12,217 nucleotides of DNA from an uncultured Clostridia bacterium (GTDB taxonomy: Bacteria > Bacillota > Clostridia > Oscillospirales > Acutalibacteraceae). Of the stretch, positions 1-6,144 are shown one piece after another (position 1 is the first letter of the stretch; every line of letters begins with the position of its first letter). Below the pieces are notes generated by a model. That model was given only the letters and a program-made list of their open reading frames with translations, was not told the DNA's origin and did not search any database. Made by a program: the position numbers and the translations under genes. The DNA lies in contig CANRAN010000028.1 of the NCBI GenBank assembly GCA_947628595.1, positions 1 through 12,217 on the forward strand, in the 5' to 3' direction.

Positions 1-2
1 GT

Positions 3-680
3 GGGAAGAATTTTATAATTCTTCCCATTATCTTTTGTGTGCTTATTATCGGTATAAGTACTGCAGTAGTTTATCCGTCTGCCGCTTCCTTTATTTCCAT
101 GGCTAAATTGTTCTTTTCAGATGGTGAAAAGGACTTTTCCACAGGGTACAATAATATTTTTGTTCCTGTTGAGGAGGAAAGTGAAGAGCCATCTGCCGTT
201 GAAGAGGGATCATCCGGTGGAAGAAAGGTAGTACCGATGTCAACAATAGAGTTTCCTTCATACGGTGACCAATTCGGAGAGTTGATTATTGAGGACTGTC
301 AGATTGATACTAAGCTGTTCTTTAATGACGGAACAAACGAGCTTAATAACGGTGTGGGCGTATATACCGGAAGTTTCATACCCGGTTATGGAAAAACAAT
401 ACTTGTTGCCGGACATAACAATACATATTTTAATGGCTTGAAATATGCCCAAAAGGGGCAAAAGGTAAAGATTCGTACAAGCTATGGTAACTATATTTAT
501 GAAATAAACGAAACAAAAATAGTGGATAAGTCTGATGTGGCTGCGTGCAACCTTGGGGCGGATTATGAAAACCTTATCATGTACACCTGCTATCCTTTTG
601 ATGAGTTGGGACTAACGCCGCAAAGATTTTTTGTATATGCAAAGTTTGTCTCGGGTCCTGCTTTGGACAATAAACATTAA
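3..680 (+). CDS. Class D sortase, 5' end outside the window
   Basis: Membrane-anchored cysteine transpeptidase expected to cleave a sorting signal on secreted proteins and attach them to the cell wall or to another protein. The catalytic triad is visible: His in AGHNN (codon 414-416), Cys in YTCYPF (588-590) and Arg in TPQRF (624-626). The TCYPF...TPxRF pattern is typical of class D enzymes. The frame is open to the first base. The residues before the GTG at 39 (FIILPIIF) align with the membrane anchor of the second sortase at 1845, so the GTG is internal and the true start lies upstream of the window. After the anchor comes an acidic, Ser-rich linker and then the beta-barrel domain. By eye the last 134 residues match the second sortase at 89 positions without a gap. 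The 4-TM gene follows 12 bp after the stop. No substrate gene is visible. Confidence 0.9.
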   Translation, partial: GKNFIILPIIFCVLIIGISTAVVYPSAASFISMAKLFFSDGEKDFSTGYNNIFVPVEEESEEPSAVEEGSSGGRKVVPMSTIEFPSYGDQFGELIIEDCQIDTKLFFNDGTNELNNGVGVYTGSFIPGYGKTILVAGHNNTYFNGLKYAQKGQKVKIRTSYGNYIYEINETKIVDKSDVAACNLGADYENLIMYTCYPFDELGLTPQRFFVYAKFVSGPALDNKH

Positions 681-692
681 GTGAGGTGCCGT

Positions 693-1544
693 ATGTCAGA
701 TTCTAAAAAGAAATTCGATATCAAACCTTTGATTTATGGTTTCCTTTCCTTTGTACTCGGGTTTGTACTTTTCTTGCTTTCTATATGTCTTGTTTTAAGA
801 CTTACATTTTTCTCACAGGATTTCATGCTTGATTCTATGGCAAATTCGGGATATTATGAGATGGTGAAGGATGAGCTGAATGATAAGCTGAAGGATCTTG
901 GTCATGCCAGCGGTCTGCCGGATGAGTTTTTTGATGAGTTTGTAAAAAAACTTGATATTATTGATGTAGAGAGAAATTATGTTGCCGCTTTTTATACGGG
1001 TGAGTCAACCCTGATTGACACCGATAAATTTAAGCAGCAGTTGCTTGATTCTATCAATACGTATATTGAGGAAAATAATATTGACAAGGAAAAAGCAAAT
1101 GAAAATAGTGTTTTATACCTTGTTGACCAGGCGTCTTCAATTTATGTAAATGCTGTTACTGTGTCATTTTTCTCAGTTCTTGCAAATTATATAAAGAATC
1201 TTGATGGTCCATTGACCATGGTGACAGTAGGGCTTACTGTGGTTGCACTGATTATTGCTGTAATTATATACTTTACAAATGTGTATAAGCACCGTCGATA
1301 CAGGTATCTTACATATGGTCTTGGTGCGGGATTCCTCAGTGTGACAGTTATACCGATAGTTATATTTTTATCCGGTATAATTCCAAAGGTTAATATTTCA
1401 ACACGTTCTCTGTATAACCTTTTTGTGGCATATTTTAATACAATGTTTATGTATTTCTGGATATTTGCGGCAGTTCTTCTGTTGCTTACAATTATCAGCT
1501 TTGTTTTATATCGTCAGAAGTATCTTAAGGCTATCAGCCATTGA
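693..1544 (+). CDS. Four-helix integral membrane protein of unknown function
   Basis: I do not recognise the family. The protein is 283 residues long. Visible are a short positively charged N-terminus, a hydrophobic helix at about 13-38, a hydrophilic charged domain at about 40-170 (many Asp, Glu, Lys; predicted extracytoplasmic if the N-terminus is inside), and three more helices at about 176-195, 207-230 and 251-273. No catalytic motif or lipobox is evident. I chose the ATG at 693 rather than the in-frame GTG at 681, because GTGAGG just upstream (681-686) then serves as the ribosome binding site. The gene begins 12 bp after the first sortase and is followed by a terminator, so the two are almost certainly co-transcribed. 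Its position between two sortases suggests a role in surface-protein export or anchoring, but that is inference from context only. Confidence 0.8.
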   Translation: MSDSKKKFDIKPLIYGFLSFVLGFVLFLLSICLVLRLTFFSQDFMLDSMANSGYYEMVKDELNDKLKDLGHASGLPDEFFDEFVKKLDIIDVERNYVAAFYTGESTLIDTDKFKQQLLDSINTYIEENNIDKEKANENSVLYLVDQASSIYVNAVTVSFFSVLANYIKNLDGPLTMVTVGLTVVALIIAVIIYFTNVYKHRRYRYLTYGLGAGFLSVTVIPIVIFLSGIIPKVNISTRSLYNLFVAYFNTMFMYFWIFAAVLLLLTIISFVLYRQKYLKAISH

Positions 1545-1565
1545 TATAAACCATTTTAATTATTT

Positions 1566-1603
1566 AAAAAACGGGATGAATTTCACGATTCCTCCCGTTT
1601 TTT
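1566..1603 (+). terminator. Rho-independent terminator after the sortase/4-TM operon
   Basis: The arms AAAAAACGGGA (1566-1576) and TCCCGTTTTTT (1593-1603) are perfectly complementary. Inside them GAAT (1578-1581) can pair with ATTC (1588-1591). The right arm ends in a T6 run, as expected of an intrinsic terminator. It lies 22 bp after the stop of the membrane protein gene. The A-run on the left arm means it could also work weakly in the other direction. Confidence 0.9.
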
Positions 1604-1644
1604 CACCTAAAACTAAGGGTTTACACATTATGTAATAGGTATTA

Positions 1645-1673
1645 TTGACAAACCACATATTTGATATTATAAT
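1645..1673 (+). promoter_or_regulatory. Sigma-A promoter for the second sortase
   Basis: A perfect -35 box TTGACA (1645-1650) and a perfect -10 box TATAAT (1668-1673) are separated by 17 bp (1651-1667). Transcription would start near 1680. It sits just after the upstream terminator, so the second sortase has its own transcription unit with a leader of about 165 nt. Confidence 0.85.
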
Positions 1674-1679
1674 TAATTC

Positions 1680-1844
1680 AAGGTTTCAGAAACAGTAATT
1701 ATCGGTTAAGAATGTATTCGGTATTGTTTTTTGCCGCTGTAATCTTTGTGGTGCCTTAGACAACTTCTGCAAAGGGAGCGGCTATATTACCTATATTTGT
1801 TGTAGCTATATAACTTGCAAAGGCATAAGGAAAGTGTGTTTAAA
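1680..1844 (+). promoter_or_regulatory. Long, probably folded 5' leader of the second sortase
   Basis: About 165 nt lie between the predicted transcription start and the sortase ATG. GCCGCT (1733-1738) pairs with AGCGGC (1777-1782). Inside that, CTTTG (1744-1748) pairs with CAAAG (1770-1774), giving a two-part stem with a 21-nt apical region. After it come two near-identical direct repeats, GCTATATTAC (1781-1790) and GCTATATAAC (1805-1814), and the motif TGCAAAGG occurs in both halves of the leader. I cannot match it to a known riboswitch class. The repeats and stem suggest post-transcriptional control, but this is unproven. Confidence 0.4.
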
Positions 1845-2579
1845 ATGAGTAAAAATGAAAAGTCACAACGTTTGAAAGATAAATTATACCTTATAGTTTT
1901 CCCGGTTATTTTTTCAATATTGGTGCTTTTGGGCAGCATCCTTGCGGCATATCCGTATATCAATAAATTCGTCGAAATGAGTAATACCTATTTTCAGGAT
2001 AATAATGTTGAAATTCCCGCGGATTGTTATGATATATTTGTACCGGAGGAAGGCGGCAAAATGGAGGAGATAAGTAAGCCCGAAGAGGAAAAGACTTTAA
2101 AGGATACAAGGCCCATTGAGCAGAAAATGATACCCTTATCTTCTGTAACATACCCGTATTTTGGTCAGCGTATGGGCGAGGTTATAATTGAGGACTGCCA
2201 GATATATACAACATTATATTTTGGTGACGGAAATTACGAGCTTAATAATGGTGTGGGTATGTACACAGGAGGATTTATACCCGGATATGGGAGAACCGTA
2301 ATGATTGCGGGGCATAACAATACGGCATTTAATGGCTTTAAGTATGCTCAAAAAGGGCAAAAAGTCACAATTCGTACATATTACGGAACATACACATATG
2401 AAATAACCGATATACAGGTAAAGCTGAGTACAGATTCGAGTGCATATGATTTCAGCCTTGATTATGAAAATCTTATAATGTACACCTGTTATCCGTTTGA
2501 TGAGCTTAATTTAACACCGTACAGATGTTTTGTATATGCCAAGCTTATATCCGGTCCTGTCATAGATAAAAATAATTGA
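1845..2579 (+). CDS. Class D sortase (second copy, complete)
   Basis: Cysteine transpeptidase of 244 residues, a normal length for the family. An N-terminal membrane anchor (about 14-36) is followed by an acidic linker (about 66-90, rich in Glu and Lys) and the sortase barrel (about 95-235). Catalytic residues are His157 (AGHNN), Cys215 (YTCYPF) and Arg227 (TPYRC), the class D pattern. The start is the ATG at 1845, with AAGGAAAG at 1827-1834 as ribosome binding site; an in-frame TTG at 1815 would add ten residues and lacks support. It is a clear paralogue of the sortase at the left edge, but the anchor, linker and a loop before the Cys strand (about 188-205) differ. These differences may mean different substrates. 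It appears to be transcribed alone from the promoter at 1645. Confidence 0.92.
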   Translation: MSKNEKSQRLKDKLYLIVFPVIFSILVLLGSILAAYPYINKFVEMSNTYFQDNNVEIPADCYDIFVPEEGGKMEEISKPEEEKTLKDTRPIEQKMIPLSSVTYPYFGQRMGEVIIEDCQIYTTLYFGDGNYELNNGVGMYTGGFIPGYGRTVMIAGHNNTAFNGFKYAQKGQKVTIRTYYGTYTYEITDIQVKLSTDSSAYDFSLDYENLIMYTCYPFDELNLTPYRCFVYAKLISGPVIDKNN

Positions 2580-2848
2580 AATCTGCGGTGGTGTGCTGCC
2601 GCTGTCTGCTCGTAATTAATTTACTCAGGTTAATTATTCTATGACTCGACCATAAATTTACTCTATAAACAAGTGACAAGTCTGTTATTTCCGCCTGCGG
2701 AGCGGCTCGTAAGAGCCGCTCCCGACACTTTCTTATGGTTTCCGACAGGTGTACACTACCGCCGTTTGAACGTACTTACAGTCAGAATTTAGAACGAACG
2801 CCGTGACAGAAAATGCGAACAGGACGCGGCGGCACACCGTGCTTGATT
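2580..2848. repeat. Non-coding inverted-repeat element or structured RNA upstream of murD
   Basis: No gene of credible length is present here. The two ends are complementary over a long distance: 2590-2602 pairs with 2826-2838 (13 pairs, one G-U). The pairing continues inward at 2605-2608/2820-2823 and 2610-2614/2814-2818, and outward at 2580-2583/2845-2848 after weak pairs. Between them lie the hairpin at 2699-2722, AATTAA/TTAATT (2614-2619/2630-2635) and AAGTG/CACTT (2671-2675/2726-2730). Parts are more GC-rich than the flanking genes. It could be a MITE-like insertion without a transposase or a large folded non-coding RNA. I could not match it to 6S RNA, tmRNA, SRP RNA or RNase P signatures, and I see no convincing target-site duplication. 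Confidence 0.5.
2699..2722. other. Perfect 10-bp hairpin with a GTAA loop
   Basis: GGAGCGGCTC (2699-2708) and GAGCCGCTCC (2713-2722) form an uninterrupted stem closed by the GNRA-type tetraloop GTAA. What follows (CGACACTTTCTT) is not a proper T-tract, so it is at best a weak terminator for the sortase transcript. It is the apical-looking hairpin of the larger inverted-repeat element. Confidence 0.6.
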
Positions 2849-2871
2849 TTTGGTGGGGATTGTCATATAAT
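2843..2871 (+). promoter_or_regulatory. murD: Promoter of the murD operon
   Basis: The -35 box TTGATT (2843-2848, four of six consensus bases) and the perfect -10 box TATAAT (2866-2871) have a 17-bp spacer. The predicted start near 2878 gives a leader of about 40 nt before the murD ATG. The -35 box coincides with the outer end of the inverted-repeat element at 2580-2848. Confidence 0.75.
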
Positions 2872-2917
2872 TAAGAAGTAGGGTGTTTTTGATTTCAGTT
2901 TAGGAGAGGTTGTATTT

Positions 2918-4312
2918 ATGGATAATCAAATTATTGAATTTTTTAATTATGTTAATGGTAAAACGGTTGCTTTCTGCGGCATTGGAGGAAGCAATTTGCC
3001 GCTTATAAAGCTATTTAAAAAATATGGTGCAAATGTTCTCGCCTGTGATAAAAGAGAACGTGAGGCTCTTGGTGAAAATGCCGATATGGCGGAGCAGTAT
3101 GGAGCAAAGCTCAGACTCGGTGAAGATTATCTGAAAAACCTCGGTGCAGATATCATATTCCGAACACCGGGTATGAAATTTTATATGCCCGAACTTGTAG
3201 AGGCACGAAAACAGGGGGCAGCAGTTACGAGCGAAATGGAGGTATTCTTCGACCTTTGCCCCTGTAAAATTATTGCTGTGACAGGAAGCGACGGGAAAAC
3301 GACTACAACAACCATAATTTCCGAAATACTCAAGGCTCAGGGCTACAATGTACATCTCGGCGGAAATATAGGCAGACCGCTTTTGCCCGATATAGAGGAA
3401 ATAAAACCAGAGGATATAGCTGTCGTTGAACTGTCAAGCTTTCAGCTGATATCCATGAGAAAAAGTCCCGAAATAGCTGTTGTTACAAACCTTGCACCAA
3501 ATCATCTTGATATCCATAAGGATATGCAGGAATATATAGACTCAAAGAAAAATATAATACTGCACCAAAATGCTTTCGGGAAGGCCGTACTTAATCTTGA
3601 TAATGATATTGCCTGCTCATTTAAGGAAGATGCAAGAGGAAGTATATGTTTCTTCTCACGCAAAAATAAGCCTGAAAACGGTGTGTATATGAGTGAGAAC
3701 GGGAAAATAATTGTCAATGAATACGGAAAAGAAACCGAGATAATGACTGCCTCGGACATAAAAATTCCGGGACTGCATAATATAGAAAATTATCTTGCCG
3801 CCATTGCCGCAGTTTGGGGATTGGTCGATAAGGAAACTATCGTAAAGACAGCAAAGACATTTGGAGGTGTTGAACACCGTGCAGAGCTTGTAAGAGAGCT
3901 TAATGGGGTAAGGTACTATAATGACGCCATCGGTACGAGTCCTACAAGAACAGTAAAGGGTATGCTGTCATTGTTTGAGCAGAAAATAATTCTCATTGCA
4001 GGCGGTTATGACAAAAAAATCCCGTATGACGATATGGGAAAGGTGGTACCCGATACGGTAAAGGTTCTTATTCTTTTCGGAGCAACGGCTGATAAAATAG
4101 AAGCTGCCGTAAAATCTGCACCGGATTATTGCGAAAATACCCCTGTTATTATACGTGTCAATAATATGGAGGAAGCCGTAGCAGCTGCAAGGGAAAATGC
4201 TGTAAGTGGTGATATAGTTGCCATGTCGCCTGCAAGCGCAAGTTTTGATATGTATAAAAATTTTGCGGAGAAGGGATTACACTTTAAGAAAATAGTGAAT
4301 GAAATGGAGTAG
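2918..4312 (+). CDS. murD: UDP-N-acetylmuramoyl-L-alanine--D-glutamate ligase
   Basis: Cytoplasmic ATP-dependent Mur ligase that adds D-glutamate to UDP-MurNAc-L-Ala in peptidoglycan precursor synthesis. It is 464 residues, typical for the family. An N-terminal nucleotide-fold domain has a glycine-rich turn GIGGS (21-25) binding the UDP moiety. The central ATPase domain has the P-loop GSDGKTT (123-129), the ELSSFQL motif (171-177), NHLDIH (195-200) and a probable carbamylated Lys210. HNIENYLAA (287-295) precedes the C-terminal domain, which carries YNDAIGTSPTRT (334-345) and SPASASFDMYKNF (437-449). The start is an ATG with AGGAGAGG (2902-2909) eight bases ahead. It stands outside any visible division and cell-wall cluster and appears to be the first gene of a long operon. 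Confidence 0.97.
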   Translation: MDNQIIEFFNYVNGKTVAFCGIGGSNLPLIKLFKKYGANVLACDKREREALGENADMAEQYGAKLRLGEDYLKNLGADIIFRTPGMKFYMPELVEARKQGAAVTSEMEVFFDLCPCKIIAVTGSDGKTTTTTIISEILKAQGYNVHLGGNIGRPLLPDIEEIKPEDIAVVELSSFQLISMRKSPEIAVVTNLAPNHLDIHKDMQEYIDSKKNIILHQNAFGKAVLNLDNDIACSFKEDARGSICFFSRKNKPENGVYMSENGKIIVNEYGKETEIMTASDIKIPGLHNIENYLAAIAAVWGLVDKETIVKTAKTFGGVEHRAELVRELNGVRYYNDAIGTSPTRTVKGMLSLFEQKIILIAGGYDKKIPYDDMGKVVPDTVKVLILFGATADKIEAAVKSAPDYCENTPVIIRVNNMEEAVAAARENAVSGDIVAMSPASASFDMYKNFAEKGLHFKKIVNEME

Positions 4313-4351
4313 TTCCGGAATTACTGATTATTTTTTGCGGAAGGGATTGGT

Positions 4352-4834
4352 ATGTCAAAAAGATTTTTTATTGCAATATTGTGCGGATTATTTTTATTAT
4401 TAGGCTGTTCAAATGACAGTACGGCTGTGGTTGGTTCGGATAGTGGGACACAGACGTCTGTTCAACCGCAGAGTAAACCTGATTCGTCAAATGAATCTAT
4501 GTATTCAAGTGTTTCGGGTAGTGAAAACAGTATATCTGATGAATTTTCTTCTTCATGTCCGGAAGATAAAAGTCAGCAAAGTCAGCAACCGCCGGAAGGA
4601 TCCACCTCATCGGGAACTATTGACATATTGCCGACTTCGTATGACCTGAGAAATGAAAATTTGCTGACATCCGTACGGAACCAGTCCCCGTTTGGAACCT
4701 GTTGGACCTTTGCGGGAATATGCTCGGCAGAAACCGCATTGCTGAAACAGGGGGTTACCGATGAAAATAGCACTACGCTTGATCTTTCGGAAGAGGCACT
4801 TTTATGGGGGGTCTGCGGAAACGGTGGAGTATAA
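4352..4834 (+). pseudogene. N-terminal fragment of a papain-family (C1) lipoprotein peptidase
   Basis: The reading frame starts at an ATG with GGAAGGG (4339-4345) in front, 39 bp after murD. It encodes a lipoprotein signal peptide with lipobox LLGC (16-19), a Ser/Gln-rich linker (about 20-88) and the start of a C1 peptidase: LPTSYDLR (93-100), then NQSPFGTCWTFA (110-121) with oxyanion Gln111 and catalytic Cys117, and the LSEEALLW motif (145-152). Translation stops at residue 160. C1 enzymes need about 200 further residues, including the catalytic His and Asn, and none of these are present in any frame before the next gene. The product, if made, should lack peptidase activity. The cause looks like an internal deletion plus a frame change near the G6 run at 4806-4811. 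Confidence 0.75.
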
Positions 4835-5081
4835 CGGATACAGTTCTGTATCAATTGATAATAAATTTGAAGTACCAAGGGAGAACGGAGCGATTGTTAT
4901 CGGTATAGGTGGAAATTCTTCAATAGGTGTTCAGACCACTCTGATTAACAGAGAAAGAGGATTATTTTTACCGCCCGAAAATTCAGGAACAGGATTAAGT
5001 TTTATGATATGTGATGGAAAAGCGGAAGATCTCTCAAGTGAGCATACTATTGTTTCAATTAAGGTGTCTACGCAGGATTAA
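4812..5081 (+). pseudogene. C-terminal remnant of the same C1/lectin-like lipoprotein
   Basis: A frame shifted by one relative to the peptidase fragment stays open to a TAA at 5079-5081. From about 4830 it reads as ordinary protein: EYNGYSSVSIDNKFEVP, VIGIGGNSS, then GTGLSFMICDGKAEDLSS and IVSIKVSTQD. The last part resembles the end of the lectin-like domain that often follows bacterial C1 peptidases (a Gly-x-Ser-Phe...DG...(W)xDLS...IK pattern). This is recognition by eye and only moderately certain. It has no start codon or ribosome binding site of its own at the point where the homology begins. The simplest reading is that 4352-5081 is one gene that lost its middle. Confidence 0.55.
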
Positions 5082-5124
5082 TGATGAACATTATCCCAAA
5101 AATTACAGCCGAAAGTGGGGATCA

Positions 5125-6144
5125 ATGAAAATGAAAGAAATACTCGAAAAGCTTTGTACAGAAAAGGGAATATCGGGAAAAGAAAATGAGATGTTTGATA
5201 TTATAAAAGAATTGCTTGACGGAACGGCAGGCATCAGAAAAATGTCAAACGGAAATATAATAGCCGAAATGGGTGATAGAAACAGTGGGTATCATATTAT
5301 GCTTGATGCCCATATTGACAGGATAGGTCTTACTGTAACATACATAGACGACAGAGGATTTATAAAAGCCGAGCCTGTTGGCGGAATGGATCTTCGTGCC
5401 TTGCCGGGCAGTGCGGTTATTATAAACGGCAGGGAAAATTTATTGGGTGTTGTATGTGTCATGCCTCCGCACCTTACAAAAAATGAAGAACCGTTGGGTC
5501 GTGACAGTATATGGATTGATACGGGTCTGCCTAACGAAAAGGTAAGGGAGCTTGTATCACTTGGAGACAGTATAATCGTAAAAAGTAATTTTAGGGAAAT
5601 GCTCAATGATACGATAAGCGTTTCCGCCTTGGATAACCGTGCAGGCTGTGCCGCACTTATAGGCTGTGCAAAGATGCTTTCCGGAGAAAAATTGCCGTGC
5701 AGAGTTTCATTTGTTTTTTCTGCACAGGAGGAAACAAACGAAAGCGGAGCAAAAACAGCCGCATATGAGCTTACGCCGGACGAGGCTGTAGTTGTTGATG
5801 CAGGCTTTGCAAAGCAGGAGGGAGTGCCGTCGTGCAAAAGCGGTGAACTTGGTTGTGGGGCAATAATTAGCATAGCGCCTGTGCTTTCAAAAAGGATTAC
5901 CGATAAGCTTATTGATATATCACATAGGCTTGGCGCAAAGTGTGAATTTGAGGTAGACGGAGAAACAACCGGAACAAATGCGGACGGTATAGCGGTTTCT
6001 CGTGGCGGAGTGCCGTGCGGGGTATTATCCGTACCTGTGAAAAATATGCATACACAGACAGAGACAGTTTATATAGGCGATATAGAAAAGGCTGCCGGAA
6101 TTTTATCAGCATATGTTGAGGAGGGAGGGATAAACAATGCTTGA
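5125..6144 (+). CDS. M42 family metallo-aminopeptidase (first of two)
   Basis: Cytoplasmic binuclear metal peptidase of the M42 (FrvX/YsdC/TET) family, expected to trim peptides from the N-terminus, probably as a large oligomer. Counting from the ATG at 5125 (339 residues), the metal and catalytic residues are His63 (DAHIDRIG), Asp170 (SALDNR), Glu202/Glu203 (AQEET), Asp225 (VVDAG) and His309 (NMHT), so the active site looks intact. The usual AHMDEVG motif has Arg in place of Glu (AHIDRIG). The start is uncertain: ATG 5125 overlaps the stop of a 14-codon frame as ATGA, and ATG 5131 is better spaced from the weak GTGGGGA (5115-5121). An upstream in-frame start at 5011 would add non-family residues. 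It overlaps the next M42 gene by 8 bp, which suggests coupled translation. Confidence 0.9.
   Translation: MKMKEILEKLCTEKGISGKENEMFDIIKELLDGTAGIRKMSNGNIIAEMGDRNSGYHIMLDAHIDRIGLTVTYIDDRGFIKAEPVGGMDLRALPGSAVIINGRENLLGVVCVMPPHLTKNEEPLGRDSIWIDTGLPNEKVRELVSLGDSIIVKSNFREMLNDTISVSALDNRAGCAALIGCAKMLSGEKLPCRVSFVFSAQEETNESGAKTAAYELTPDEAVVVDAGFAKQEGVPSCKSGELGCGAIISIAPVLSKRITDKLIDISHRLGAKCEFEVDGETTGTNADGIAVSRGGVPCGVLSVPVKNMHTQTETVYIGDIEKAAGILSAYVEEGGINNA

Noticed and set aside
3..26. Hairpin at the left edge read as a terminator of an upstream gene
   Set aside because: No T-tract follows it, and it lies within sortase coding sequence.
39..680. GTG at 39 as the true start of the first sortase
   Set aside because: The frame is open to the window edge and the residues before it align with the anchor of the second sortase. 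No binding site precedes 39.
1712..1759. 15-codon hydrophobic frame in the leader of the second sortase as a leader peptide
   Set aside because: No convincing ribosome binding site, and a frame this short arises easily by chance.
2699..2722. GC-rich hairpin as the terminator of the second sortase
   Set aside because: The stem is perfect but lacks a T-run on either side, so it is listed only as a hairpin.
5084..5128. 14-codon frame ending in an ATGA overlap with the first M42 gene
   Set aside because: Too short and without a binding site. It may help translation coupling, but the evidence does not support calling it a gene.
5292..5873. 193-codon minus-strand frame
   Set aside because: It lies entirely over the first M42 gene, has low-complexity Ser/Pro-rich content and no binding site; it is a shadow of the real gene.
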